This document shows, piece by piece, positions 23,526 through 32,780 of a DNA stretch of 64,000 nt. The stretch's first letter is position 1; the number at the start of each line of letters is the position of its first letter. The stretch is from contig NZ_VTPS01000010.1 in NCBI RefSeq assembly GCF_008274215.1, positions 1 to 64,000 on the forward strand, written 5' to 3'. The notes beneath the pieces were generated by a model. That model was not told the origin of the DNA and made no database searches. It saw nothing but the letters and a program-made list of their open reading frames with translations. The position numbers and the translations under genes were made by a program. This DNA is from Calorimonas adulescens (GTDB taxonomy: Bacteria > Bacillota > Thermoanaerobacteria > Thermoanaerobacterales > UBA4877).

Positions 23526-26126
23526 ATGGCCAGTTTTTACGCTAAAGATGTTCACGAGGTTCTTAGTGAACTTGAAACAAGTAATACGGGGCTTACGTCA
23601 CTGGAGGCCCAAAAAAGATTAGAGAGATTTGGCTATAATGAGCTTGCAGAGAAAAAAGGGGAAACGATTTTCCAGATGTTTATCAGTGAATTCAAAGACT
23701 TTATGATTATTATCCTTCTGATAGCTGCATTGGTGTCCGTCTTTGTAGGTGAAATTACTGACTCTATAATTATTGTAGCCATAGTGGTATTTAATGCTAT
23801 TCTCAGTGTCATGCAGAAAAATCAGGCTAATAAGGCACTTGAGGCGTTAAAGAAACTTACGAAACCCAATGCGAAGGTAATGAGGGATGGAAATATTCAG
23901 GTATTACCAACAAGGGAACTGGTACCTGGTGATATTGTTATTTTAGAGGCTGGTGACTTTGTGCCTGCAGATGGTAGGCTCATAGAGGCAGTTAATCTTA
24001 AAGTAAATGAGTCTTCACTTACCGGTGAGTCTGTACCTGTGGACAAGGTGGTTGTGCCTTTAGAGTCAGACGATATACCTGTAGGTGATCGGGTCAATAT
24101 GGTATTTACTGGCACTACTGTGGTATATGGAAGGGGTAGAATGGTGGTGGTAAATACTGGAACAAACACAGAAATTGGCAATATAGCCTCCATGATGGAG
24201 GAGGAGAAAATAATTACCCCGCTGCAGGAGAAGCTTGCTGAGCTTGGCAAAACCCTTGGCATTGCAGCGTTGGGAATATGTGCGGTAATATTTTTTATTG
24301 GATATATGAGGGGTACGCCTCTCCTTGAGATGTTCATGACGTCAGTGAGTCTTGCCGTAGCAGCTATTCCAGAAGGGCTACCAGCAATTGTGACCATAAC
24401 GCTGGCTATTGGGGTTCAAAGAATGGTTAAAAGGAATGCAATCATAAGGAAACTCCCTGCCGTGGAGACGTTGGGCAGTGCCAATGTCATATGCTCGGAT
24501 AAGACAGGTACTTTGACTCTAAACCGAATGACGGTTACAAGTATGTATGTGGATAATGAACTGATAGATTTTAATAAGATTGAAAGAAGTGAGAGGGTAA
24601 GTAAGGTTATAGAGATGTCTTCACTCTGCAGTGATGCAAAGTTGGATGAGGAGGGTAAGGGGATAGGGGATCCTACGGAAGTTGCGTTGATACTGGCACT
24701 TAGAAAATTAGGGAGAGAAAAGAACGAACTTGAGTCCGTATATCCGAGGATTGACGAGCTTCCTTTTGATTCAGACAGGAAACTTATGACAACAGTCCAT
24801 GATATGGAGAATGGCTATTTAGTTATTACCAAAGGTGCGTTGGAGAGCGTAATGCCTTTATGTGTATCCATAGATGAAATGGGGAAAATAAGAGATTTGA
24901 CAGTGGATGATAAGCAAAACATAGAAAAAGCCAATGAAGCGATGGCTCAAAATGGTATGAGGGTTTTAGGGTTGGCATATAAGGTACTCGATGGTAAAGA
25001 TTATAATCCTGGAGAGCTTGAAAATAGGTTGATATTTCTAGGGCTTATAGGTATGATAGACCCTCCGAGGCCTGAAGCGAGAGACGCGATAAAAGAGTGT
25101 GACTCTGCTGGTATAACCACTGTGATGATTACAGGAGACCACAGACTTACTGGAGAGGCTATTGCAAGGGAGCTTGGAATTTTGCATGATGGAGAGGAGG
25201 TAGTCACCGGGAAAGAACTTGAGGAAATGGATGATGATGAATTAGCAAGAAGGGTGCGGAAGATAAGGGTGTATGCCAGGGTTTCACCGGAACATAAGGT
25301 AAGAATTGTAAAAGCGTGGCAGAAAAACAATGCTGTTGTTGGTATGACGGGAGATGGTGTAAACGATGCTCCTGCCCTAGCACAGGCAGACATCGGTGCT
25401 GCAATGGGCATTACTGGTACTGAAGTGGCAAAAGAAGCAGCTGACATGGTTTTGACTGATGATAACTTTGCTACAATAGTCGCAGCAGTTGAGGAGGGAA
25501 GGACAATATATTCCAATATACGCAAAGCCATAAGATATCTCCTATCATGTAATATCGGTGAAATACTTACGGTATTTATTGCCAATGTGTTTGGACTTGG
25601 ACAACCACTCTTACCGATTCATCTTTTGTGGATCAACCTTGTGACTGATAGCCTGCCAGCTTTGGGACTTGGGATGGAGCCTCCATCGCCTGACGTTATG
25701 AAGTCCAGGCCGAGATCAAAGGAAGAGAGTATATTTGCCGGGGGTCTTGGTATCCAGATGGTTTTTGAGGGGATTATTATGAGTATTTTAGCAGTCATGG
25801 CCTTTATGATAGGGAGAAGGTATGACATTGAAACAGCCGAGACCATGACTTTTATGACTCTGGTGTTTTCCCAGCTTATCCATTCGTTGAATTCAAGGTC
25901 AAACACGCAATCTATATTCAAAATTGGCCTGACCACTAATAAGTATTTACTATTTGCCATAGTAATAGGAGTTGGTTTGCAGCTTCTTTTGGATACTCAG
26001 CCGCTGAGCAGTATATTTAAGATGTCACCACTTGAACCGGTTCAATGGGTATATGTATTATGTCTCTCTGTGTTGATACTCCTTATGGGAGAGATTGAGA
26101 AGATGATTTTTCGCATTGTATCGTAA
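23526..26126 (+). CDS. P-type cation ATPase, PMCA/SERCA-like (Ca2+/Mn2+)
   Basis: An 866-residue type-II P-type ATPase. It has the cation ATPase N-terminal segment, the TGES motif in SLTGESVPV, the M4 ion-site motif PEGLPAIVTI, the phosphorylated Asp325 in CSDKTGTLT, the KGALE nucleotide site, MITGDH and GDGVNDAPAL. The PEGLP in M4 is typical of Ca2+ pumps, some of which export Mn2+. The upstream yybP-ykoY riboswitch points to manganese export (inference). GAAAGGAG supports the start. The IS relic now separates it from that leader, so it may rely on readthrough or a weak new promoter. Confidence 0.94.
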   Translation: MASFYAKDVHEVLSELETSNTGLTSLEAQKRLERFGYNELAEKKGETIFQMFISEFKDFMIIILLIAALVSVFVGEITDSIIIVAIVVFNAILSVMQKNQANKALEALKKLTKPNAKVMRDGNIQVLPTRELVPGDIVILEAGDFVPADGRLIEAVNLKVNESSLTGESVPVDKVVVPLESDDIPVGDRVNMVFTGTTVVYGRGRMVVVNTGTNTEIGNIASMMEEEKIITPLQEKLAELGKTLGIAALGICAVIFFIGYMRGTPLLEMFMTSVSLAVAAIPEGLPAIVTITLAIGVQRMVKRNAIIRKLPAVETLGSANVICSDKTGTLTLNRMTVTSMYVDNELIDFNKIERSERVSKVIEMSSLCSDAKLDEEGKGIGDPTEVALILALRKLGREKNELESVYPRIDELPFDSDRKLMTTVHDMENGYLVITKGALESVMPLCVSIDEMGKIRDLTVDDKQNIEKANEAMAQNGMRVLGLAYKVLDGKDYNPGELENRLIFLGLIGMIDPPRPEARDAIKECDSAGITTVMITGDHRLTGEAIARELGILHDGEEVVTGKELEEMDDDELARRVRKIRVYARVSPEHKVRIVKAWQKNNAVVGMTGDGVNDAPALAQADIGAAMGITGTEVAKEAADMVLTDDNFATIVAAVEEGRTIYSNIRKAIRYLLSCNIGEILTVFIANVFGLGQPLLPIHLLWINLVTDSLPALGLGMEPPSPDVMKSRPRSKEESIFAGGLGIQMVFEGIIMSILAVMAFMIGRRYDIETAETMTFMTLVFSQLIHSLNSRSNTQSIFKIGLTTNKYLLFAIVIGVGLQLLLDTQPLSSIFKMSPLEPVQWVYVLCLSVLILLMGEIEKMIFRIVS

Positions 26127-26135
26127 TTGTACTGG

Positions 26136-26163
26136 TTGAATCAATACAATTTTGTGATATAAT
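26136..26163 (+). promoter_or_regulatory. Promoter of the ECF S-component gene
   Basis: TTGAAT at 26136-26141 and TATAAT at 26158-26163 with a 16-base spacer, 34 bases before the TTG start. Confidence 0.55.
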
Positions 26164-26197
26164 GGGGTCCAGAAGATGCTTAAAGGGGGTAACTTAA

Positions 26198-26701
26198 TTG
26201 AAAAAAGACCTTAGGTTCTGGGTTTACGGAGCACTTATGGTTGCATTGGTAACCGTAGGTACAATGGTAATAAAAATACCGACCCCTGCTACTCAGGGAT
26301 ATGTCAATGTTGGAGATGGCTTTATAATCCTGTCAGGCTTTCTTTTTGGACCTACCGTCGGTTTTATTGCCGGGGGAATTGGTTCGGCTTTAGCTGATAT
26401 TCTGAGTGGCTATGCAGTTTGGGCCCCATGGACTCTGGTTATAAAAGGTCTTATGGGCGTGATTGTTGGACTACTTGCTGCATTTGCCCGTAAGAGTGTG
26501 TTGAATAAGGTTTTAAGTTTTGCCGTTTCTGAGGCGTGGATGGTCCTTGGATACTATCTGGCGTCTTCCATAATGTTTGGGTTTGCTGCAGCCATAACTG
26601 ATGTAACATCAAATATTATACAGGGTGTTGCAGGAGTGATAGTGGGTACAGCACTTACACAGGTGATGCAATCAGTTAATGTTTTTGGTAGGGAACAGTG
26701 A
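26198..26701 (+). CDS. ECF transporter S component (PF07155-like)
   Basis: A 167-residue membrane protein with about five or six helices. The segment TMVIKIPTPATQGYVNVGDG, followed by FLFGPTVGFIAGGIGSALAD and YAVWAPWTLVIKGLMG, is the pattern of the PF07155 (formerly DUF1393) group of substrate-binding S components. Its substrate is unknown. No ATPase or T component is next to it, so it would use a shared ECF module. TTG is the start, at good distance from AAAGGGGG; no ATG is available before the first helix. Confidence 0.83.
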   Translation: MKKDLRFWVYGALMVALVTVGTMVIKIPTPATQGYVNVGDGFIILSGFLFGPTVGFIAGGIGSALADILSGYAVWAPWTLVIKGLMGVIVGLLAAFARKSVLNKVLSFAVSEAWMVLGYYLASSIMFGFAAAITDVTSNIIQGVAGVIVGTALTQVMQSVNVFGREQ

Positions 26702-26715
26702 GTTCCCTTATTTTT
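26691..26715 (+). terminator. Terminator of the ECF S-component gene
   Basis: GGGAAC pairs with GTTCCC around AGTGA and is followed by TTATTTTT. The stem includes the stop codon region. Confidence 0.8.
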
Positions 26716-27043
26716 GTGCCTAAATAATTTGGAAGCAACTATTGCAGTTGTAAGTGCGAAGTCACAAGAACTGTTCCGCATTGTGTGGCCTGCATGTGTG
26801 TTTAACTTGAACTGAACCTTAAAGTGCGATTTTCTAGGGATGGTGTGTTTATGATGTCCAAGGGATGCCCCTTAAAAAAGAATATATCATTTGAAGGGTG
26901 ATCATATTTGTTTGTGTATGCTAAAATTAATCATGATTTATGATATAATAACCTATATATGGTGATGTTCAAAAAACTTTACCATTTGTAAGAATTTTAA
27001 TATTTTACGATCTTGATACATCGAAAGGGGTGAGGGCTATATT
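26716..27043. other. Intergenic stretch without a recognised gene
   Basis: About 330 bases with no convincing gene. A possible -10 (TATAAT at 26944-26949) precedes the MBL hydrolase gene, with no clear -35. AAGGG/CCCTT forms a small hairpin near 26858. A short open stretch from about 26724 is discussed among rejected items. Confidence 0.5.
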
Positions 27044-27772
27044 ATGGAGATTATTGTGCTGGGTAACAGAGGCCCGTATCCAAAGCATGATGCTCCGTGT
27101 TCGGGTTATCTTATAAAAGGGCAAGAGGGTTGGATTGTCCTTGACCTGGGCAGTGGGAGCCTCATGAACCTGCAGAAAGTGATAAAAATAGAAGATGTAA
27201 AGGCAGTTATTTTATCTCACCTGCATTCAGACCATATCAGTGATGTGCTGCCATTAAGATATGCTGTTGATGTGAAGATGATGAAAGGTGATATGGGGAC
27301 GGTACCTGTGTATTTGCCAGAAGAGCCAGAAAAAGAGTTTGAGCTTTTGCCTTTTAAAAATGTATTAGAACTTATTCCTGTAGATGTGGAAAAAACATAT
27401 GGTATTTGCGGGCTTACTGTGGAGTTTAAGCCCATGGTACATCCATACAGGTCCTATGCTGTTAAGGTCAGGGAAGGCAGGAAGACCTTTGTATATTCCG
27501 GGGATACAGCAGTGAATGATGGCCTGGCCGAATTTGCAAAAAATGCTGACCTTTTTTTGTGCGAATCAGCCCTGTTAGAAAAAGAAAAGAAGGATGGTGC
27601 CATGCACATGACGCCCAAAGAAGCTGCTGCTGTGGCAAAAAAAGCGCAGGTTAAAAAACTGCTTTTAACTCATTTTTCACCGGATAACAGCCCTGACTGT
27701 TATCTTGATGAGGCTAAAGATGTTTTTGAAGATGTTGAATGTGCAGAGATGCTTAAACAATATATCATTTGA
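27044..27772 (+). CDS. MBL-fold metallo-hydrolase (RNase Z-like)
   Basis: A 242-residue metallo-beta-lactamase-fold protein. Metal ligands are in SHLHSDHISD (H-x-H-x-D-H), PMVHPYRSY, YSGDTAVND and LLTHFSPDN. The order and spacing resemble RNase Z/ElaC-like hydrolases, but the long exosite arm of tRNase Z is not evident, so a general phosphodiesterase role is as likely. Its end overlaps the beginning of comEC by about 50 bases. Confidence 0.82.
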   Translation: MEIIVLGNRGPYPKHDAPCSGYLIKGQEGWIVLDLGSGSLMNLQKVIKIEDVKAVILSHLHSDHISDVLPLRYAVDVKMMKGDMGTVPVYLPEEPEKEFELLPFKNVLELIPVDVEKTYGICGLTVEFKPMVHPYRSYAVKVREGRKTFVYSGDTAVNDGLAEFAKNADLFLCESALLEKEKKDGAMHMTPKEAAAVAKKAQVKKLLLTHFSPDNSPDCYLDEAKDVFEDVECAEMLKQYII

Positions 27773-30038
27773 GTTCTTTTACAGGCGTCCCCTGTTATAT
27801 ATTTGTATTTCATTTATGGCAGGTATTTCTGTATCATATCTTCTGAGGCCGTCGTTGTCATTAGCTTTTATCTTTTTTGCTTTAACCATTGTAATGTCCA
27901 TTTTGCTCTATTTTAAGAAAATGGATATTACAGCAATGATCCTTTTGGCAATCCTCTTCTTAGGTCAATTGTATTTTTTGTTATTTTTTAATGTAGGGTG
28001 CATATATGAGCCTGGCAGGGAATACATATTAAAAGTTATGGTATATGATGCACCTGAGATATCTGGGAATAGGACAACATATGTGGTTAAACCGGAAGAT
28101 GGCCAGGCCATTCTCTTACACACGTATAATTCAAAAAGGCTATATCAATATGGTGATGTATTAAAGATAACTGTAAAGCCTGAAATACCGAAAGGTGAAA
28201 CCAATCCTGGGGGTTTTAATTACAGGGAGTACCTTAAAAGGAAGGGCATATATGCCGTGGCTTCGGCAAATGAGGGAGATATTATATATATTGGTAAAAT
28301 AAGAGACATGAGAAGCATTTTTATCAACTCAAGGTTGTGGGCAATAAGGACCATTGGGAGACTTTATCCCGAAAGAGAAGCTGCTTTTTTGAATTCTTTG
28401 ATAATAGGTGACAGGACAAACCTGAAAAGTGATATCGAGGATAGCTTTATAAATACCGGTATAATACATGTGCTGGCTATATCAGGACAGCATGTTAATA
28501 TTCTATTGCTCTTTATATTTTATGCTTTAAGATTTTTTAATATAAGAGAGAATAAGAGGAATATCATTGCTATCACTTTTATTGGGTTTTATGTGATTAT
28601 GGTAGGAGCTATGCCATCGGTGGTAAGGGCCTTCATAATGTCAGCTACAGTGCTTTTAGGCAGGACGTATGATGAGGAAGTAGATGTGATATCTGGCCTG
28701 GCCCTTGCCGCCTTTATAATACTGCTGGTCAATCCTTTAAACCTGTTTGATGTTGGCTTTCAGTTATCCTTTGGTGCCACACTGGCAATACTGCTTTTTT
28801 ACAGAAGAATTATGGGATATTTACCCATAAAAGGATATCTTGCCGAAACTATATGTCTTACGATTTCAGCAGAAATTGGAGTGCTACCCTTATCAATATA
28901 TTATTTTTTTAGGTTACCTGTGTATACTCTTTTGGCCAATATATTGGTAGTTCCTTTTATACCTGTCATATTTATTTTTGGCATAATCAGCATCATATCG
29001 GGTGGAATATTCATACCGCTTGCATATGGATTTGCATATTTAAACACATGGCTCATAAAGCTGGTTATAGTGATTACAGAATTTATTTCATCGATACCAT
29101 ACTCGGTTGTTTTAGTACAGAGACCATATATTCCGGTAATGATTGCCTATTATTTACTTGTATTTATTGCGTTTGGTTTTATAAGAATAAATCATAAGCG
29201 ACTTGTATTAGCATGTCTTGTTACGGCCGTTGCACTGGGTATCTTTTTTGAACCTGCTTATAAGGATATGAACATTACATTTATTGATATAGGACAGGGC
29301 GACTCGAGCCTAATCCGTATTGGCAGGACAAACATACTCGTAGATGGCGGTGGCTCTATTAAAAATGAATACTCGGACTTTGATGTGGGAGAGGATGTGC
29401 TTTTACCATATCTCCTTGCCAATCATGTGACAGGCATAGATGTCATATTTGTTTCTCATACTGATAATGACCATTTAGGCGGTTTATTGCCAGTTGCAGA
29501 GAAGATGGGTGTAAGGCATATAATCATGGGGAAGAATCCAGGAGACAATGACCTGTACGTTAAGCTAAAGAAAATCTCTGAGAGAAGAAACATACCAATA
29601 ACGTATTTAAAAAGGGGAGATAAAATGAACATAGGTAAGATTACAATTGAGGTTTTAAATCCTGGAGAGAATGAGACAGATATAAACAATTCTTCTCTTG
29701 TATTTAAGCTTTCTTATAGAGAGACAGATGTAATGTATACGGGGGATATTGAAATGAGTGGTGAGGCTGATATGGTAAAAAGTGGTATGGACTTGAGTAC
29801 AGATATACTTAAAGTGCCCCACCATGGTAGCGCTACCTCTTCGACACAGATGTTTTTAGATAAGGCCAGGCCGGTTGTTTCAGTGATATCTGTAGGGAAA
29901 AACAACTATGGACAACCAAACAGCGCCGTAATAGAGAGATTATCTAGATACTCAAGGATTTACAGGACAGACAGGGATGGTGCTGTTATAATAAGCACCG
30001 ATGGAAAAAACATCAAGGTCAAAAACTGGGGTGGGTAA
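27720..30038 (+). CDS. comEC: ComEC/Rec2-family DNA internalisation protein
   Basis: About 772 residues: two N-terminal helices, an OB-like DUF4131 domain, a multi-helix competence domain (LAISGQHVNILLLF near residue 250) and a C-terminal metallo-beta-lactamase-like domain with IDIGQGDSSLI, VSHTDNDHLGG and LKVPHHGSATSS. ComEC forms the channel that brings single-stranded DNA across the membrane. The start is uncertain: the ATG at 27720 has GAGG at six bases, while the frame opens at TTG 27705. comEC, holA and rpsT stand in the conserved Firmicute order. Confidence 0.92.
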   Translation: MFLKMLNVQRCLNNISFEFFYRRPLLYICISFMAGISVSYLLRPSLSLAFIFFALTIVMSILLYFKKMDITAMILLAILFLGQLYFLLFFNVGCIYEPGREYILKVMVYDAPEISGNRTTYVVKPEDGQAILLHTYNSKRLYQYGDVLKITVKPEIPKGETNPGGFNYREYLKRKGIYAVASANEGDIIYIGKIRDMRSIFINSRLWAIRTIGRLYPEREAAFLNSLIIGDRTNLKSDIEDSFINTGIIHVLAISGQHVNILLLFIFYALRFFNIRENKRNIIAITFIGFYVIMVGAMPSVVRAFIMSATVLLGRTYDEEVDVISGLALAAFIILLVNPLNLFDVGFQLSFGATLAILLFYRRIMGYLPIKGYLAETICLTISAEIGVLPLSIYYFFRLPVYTLLANILVVPFIPVIFIFGIISIISGGIFIPLAYGFAYLNTWLIKLVIVITEFISSIPYSVVLVQRPYIPVMIAYYLLVFIAFGFIRINHKRLVLACLVTAVALGIFFEPAYKDMNITFIDIGQGDSSLIRIGRTNILVDGGGSIKNEYSDFDVGEDVLLPYLLANHVTGIDVIFVSHTDNDHLGGLLPVAEKMGVRHIIMGKNPGDNDLYVKLKKISERRNIPITYLKRGDKMNIGKITIEVLNPGENETDINNSSLVFKLSYRETDVMYTGDIEMSGEADMVKSGMDLSTDILKVPHHGSATSSTQMFLDKARPVVSVISVGKNNYGQPNSAVIERLSRYSRIYRTDRDGAVIISTDGKNIKVKNWGG

Positions 30039-30039
30039 T

Positions 30040-30999
30040 ATGAACCTTAAGGAATTTTTAAAAACCGAGGCAAATCAACTAAAGGCAGCTTATGTCTTTA
30101 ATGGTCCCAATGAGTTTTTAAAGGAACAGACAATAGATTATCTCGTAAAAAAATATATAGGTTCCACAAAAGCCTTTAACCTGCAGATGATAACCCAGGG
30201 AATGGATGAGATTGATAGATACTTTATTACCCCACCAATGCTGGGCAATAAAAAGCTCATTGTTTTGGAAGAAGAAGTACTTGGAGAAAAAGAAAAATAC
30301 ATAGCGGAAATTCTAAATAGCATTCCCGGCTCAAACAGTGTCATCATTAAAACTTTGGATATAAAGAAGTATAAGATATTAAACAAAGTATTTAAAAAGG
30401 CAGAAAACATCATACAGTTTGAAATGCTTAAGGGCAGCGAATTGAAGTCATGGATCGGTAACCGCTTTAATTCATTTGGTAAAAGGGTTGATAAGGCCAC
30501 AGTAGATTATCTCTCAGGCCTATCAGATGACCTTTTCTATCTGGACAACGAAATTAAAAAAATAGTTTCTTTTGCCTGTGATCTGGAAATTATTAAATTC
30601 GACGATATCAGGGGAATACTACCGATAAAACTGGAGGACAGGGTTTTTGAAATGGTTGACGCTATAGGAAATGGCAATAAGCAAAGGGCGATGAAATTAT
30701 ATAGAGACATGGTTTTGCTTGGATACAATTATTTTTATATCATGGGCATGACAATAAGACAGTACAGGTTACTTTTTCAAATCAGGGCATTGATAGATGA
30801 GGCAGCTTCTATGGAGGAAATAAAAAAACGGACAGGACTTGCAGACTTTGCAGTAAAAAAAATGTATACACAGGCTAAGCGGTTTGAATTAAAAGACCTC
30901 AAGAATAAACTTTTTGAATGTTTAAAGACTGACATGGACGTGAAAACAGGTGAGATGCGTGAAGACATAGCCATGGAGGTGTTTATATCTGAGGCATAA
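30040..30999 (+). CDS. holA: DNA polymerase III subunit delta
   Basis: A 319-residue HolA, the clamp-loader subunit that opens the beta clamp. It starts MNLKEFLKTEANQLKAAYVF and carries YVFNGPNEFLKEQTIDYLV, the degenerate AAA+ domain opening, with the typical helical C-terminus. The ATG lies two bases after the comEC stop with GGTGGG upstream. Gene order comEC-holA-rpsT supports the call. Confidence 0.92.
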   Translation: MNLKEFLKTEANQLKAAYVFNGPNEFLKEQTIDYLVKKYIGSTKAFNLQMITQGMDEIDRYFITPPMLGNKKLIVLEEEVLGEKEKYIAEILNSIPGSNSVIIKTLDIKKYKILNKVFKKAENIIQFEMLKGSELKSWIGNRFNSFGKRVDKATVDYLSGLSDDLFYLDNEIKKIVSFACDLEIIKFDDIRGILPIKLEDRVFEMVDAIGNGNKQRAMKLYRDMVLLGYNYFYIMGMTIRQYRLLFQIRALIDEAASMEEIKKRTGLADFAVKKMYTQAKRFELKDLKNKLFECLKTDMDVKTGEMREDIAMEVFISEA

Positions 31000-31002
31000 T
31001 AA

Positions 31003-31024
31003 AAGCGTACTTAAACGTACGCTT
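31003..31024. terminator. Hairpin between holA and rpsT
   Basis: AAGCGTAC pairs perfectly with GTACGCTT around TTAAAC. It lies between converging genes; T-rich tails are weak on both sides. Confidence 0.6.
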
Positions 31025-31027
31025 ATA

Positions 31028-31315
31028 TTATGCCTCTTTAGCAGAAAGTTCCTGCTTTGCTTTATTGAGGCGTATTGTTAATCTGGATATTTTTCTATTA
31101 GCTGTATTGTCATGAAGCGTACCCTTGCTCCGGGCCTTATTGATATACCTTATGGCCTGCCTTAAATTTTCCTCCGCTTTGCCAAGCTCACCAGCATTAA
31201 TGGCATTTATGAATTCTTTTTCCCAATGCTTTATAGCGGATTTTCTCTTTTTGTTTCTCTCAGTTCTAATCCTTGTTATCTCTATGCGTTTCTTTGCAGA
31301 CTTTATGTTTGCCAA
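31028..31315 (-). CDS. rpsT: 30S ribosomal protein S20
   Basis: A 95-residue S20 with the standard MANIKSAKKRI opening and basic helical body (ERNKKRKSAIK, NKARSKGTLHDNTANRKISR). It binds 16S rRNA early in 30S assembly. The start chosen is TTG, eight bases after GGGAGG; a GTG three codons earlier overlaps that ribosome site. It is on the opposite strand to holA and gpr, as in Bacillus. Confidence 0.95.
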   Translation of the reverse strand: MANIKSAKKRIEITRIRTERNKKRKSAIKHWEKEFINAINAGELGKAEENLRQAIRYINKARSKGTLHDNTANRKISRLTIRLNKAKQELSAKEA

Positions 31316-31435
31316 ACTCTTCACCTCCCATCAATCCATATTATTTTAACATTAAGTTTCCTTAAATTCAATAACAAAGATTTAAATGGCATAAATTATA
31401 AAAAATCGGGCAATTATAAGACCGGAGGTGAAATT

Positions 31436-31762
31436 ATGATAGGGGCAGTCATTAGATTCATTGTTTCGGCAATAGTGTTGCTGGTAGTTGGTTATATAGT
31501 GCCGGGATTTAGTGTAGCAGGGTTTTGGGGTGCACTTATTGCCGCACTGGTGATAGCCGGGTTGGGCTATGTAGCTGAACTCTTATTTGGCAAAAAAATA
31601 TCACCACATGGAAGAGGTATAGTAGGGTTTATTGTGGCAGCGGTTGTAATTTATTTATCACAGTTTATTGTGCCCACAATAAGAATGAATATCTTAGGTG
31701 CTCTGATTGCGGCTTTTGTAATTGGAGTAATAGACGCTTTTGTACCCACAGAATTGAGGTAG
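31436..31762 (+). CDS. Holin-like membrane protein (Phage_holin_4_2 / YvlD family)
   Basis: A 108-residue, four-helix membrane protein: VIRFIVSAIVLLVVGYIVPG, a second helix pair WGALIAALVIAGLGYVAELL, then IVGFIVAAVVIYLSQFIVP and the last helix ending AFVPTELR. The VGYIVPGFSV pattern is typical of the Phage_holin_4_2 family, which is widespread in chromosomes and not necessarily phage derived. Function unknown. GGAGGTG supports the ATG. It lies nine bases before gpr, so they likely share a transcript. Confidence 0.82.
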   Translation: MIGAVIRFIVSAIVLLVVGYIVPGFSVAGFWGALIAALVIAGLGYVAELLFGKKISPHGRGIVGFIVAAVVIYLSQFIVPTIRMNILGALIAAFVIGVIDAFVPTELR

Positions 31763-31771
31763 GTGATGTAG

Positions 31772-32722
31772 ATGTTTTCAATTCGGACTGACCTTGCTGT
31801 TGAGGCGAGGGAACTTTATAAAGAAGGATCAGGCCAGGAGGTCCCGGGTGTTGAGGTAGAGGAGATAAATGCCGGTGACGCAAAGGTTACACGGGTTTAT
31901 GTTTTCAATGAGGTTGGGTCCAGAAGTATAGGCAAACCGGTAGGTCACTATATTACTATTGAGGCTCCGGGTTTAGTCGACAATGCCCCAAAGTATAATG
32001 ATGGAATATCAAAGCTTCTAACGATGGAGCTTAAGAATCTATTAAAATTGCCGGAAAACAGCACAACACTCGTTGTTGGACTTGGCAACTGGAATGTGAC
32101 CGCAGACTCTCTAGGCCCAAAGGTGGTCTCAAGGGTACAGGTTACAAGACAGATATTTCAATACACACCAAATGAAATAGGTCCAGGTTACCGGAGAGTG
32201 TGTGCCATAGCACCCGGGGTGCTTGGCATAACAGGCATTGAGACCAGTGACATTATAAAAGGGATAGTTGACAGGGTAAAACCAGATGCAGTAATAGCCA
32301 TAGACGCCCTGGCATCTCGAAAACTAACGAGGGTTAATACAACTATTCAGATAACAGATACGGGAATCAACCCGGGGTCTGGTTTGGGAAACTACAGAAG
32401 TCCATTGAATTATCAGGCCTTAGGAATCCCTGTCATTGCCATAGGGGTACCTACGGTTGTAGATGCTGCAACAGTGGCAAGAGATGCCATTCAAATGCTT
32501 ATAGACTCTATGAAAAAAAGTGGCAGTGCACCAGCTGATTATCAGTTTCTTAATAACTTGAGTGAAGAGCAGAAATACAGCATGATAAGAGAAGTACTTA
32601 TACCCTATGAGGCCAATCTAGTGGTGACTCCTAAGGAGTCTGACGAACTAATGGACAGCATCTCTGGAATAATATCAAAAGGGATAGATTCGGCCATTCA
32701 TCCAGCTCTGGCAAATATATAG
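31772..32722 (+). CDS. gpr: Germination protease GPR
   Basis: A 316-residue GPR, the protease that degrades small acid-soluble spore proteins on germination. The propeptide opens FSIRTDLAVEARELY; VVGLGNWNVTADSLGPKVV and IAIDALASRKLTRVNTTIQ are family landmarks, including the NxTxDxLGP and DALASR blocks. It is made as a zymogen inside the forespore. Placed just before spoIIP, as in Bacillus. It shows that the organism makes endospores. Confidence 0.95.
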   Translation: MFSIRTDLAVEARELYKEGSGQEVPGVEVEEINAGDAKVTRVYVFNEVGSRSIGKPVGHYITIEAPGLVDNAPKYNDGISKLLTMELKNLLKLPENSTTLVVGLGNWNVTADSLGPKVVSRVQVTRQIFQYTPNEIGPGYRRVCAIAPGVLGITGIETSDIIKGIVDRVKPDAVIAIDALASRKLTRVNTTIQITDTGINPGSGLGNYRSPLNYQALGIPVIAIGVPTVVDAATVARDAIQMLIDSMKKSGSAPADYQFLNNLSEEQKYSMIREVLIPYEANLVVTPKESDELMDSISGIISKGIDSAIHPALANI

Positions 32723-32732
32723 AATAATGGCG

Positions 32733-32772
32733 CCCTCTTTTGAATATATCTTTTTTAGATTGCAAAAGAGGG
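32733..32772 (+). promoter_or_regulatory. Hairpin that could terminate gpr or mask the spoIIP ribosome site
   Basis: CCCTCTTTTG (32733-32742) pairs perfectly over ten bases with CAAAAGAGGG (32763-32772). There is no T run after it. The 3' strand includes the GAGGG used as the Shine-Dalgarno sequence of spoIIP. Confidence 0.6.
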
Positions 32773-32780
32773 TGTTTACT

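Noticed and set aside
26724-26812. Open stretch reading NLEATIAVVSAKSQELFRI followed by VWPACVF in the gap before the MBL hydrolase.
   Set aside because: No start, no RBS and no family recognised; too short to call a relic.
26858-26880. AAGGG/CCCTT hairpin as a minus-strand terminator.
   Set aside because: Short stem and no minus-strand gene ends there.
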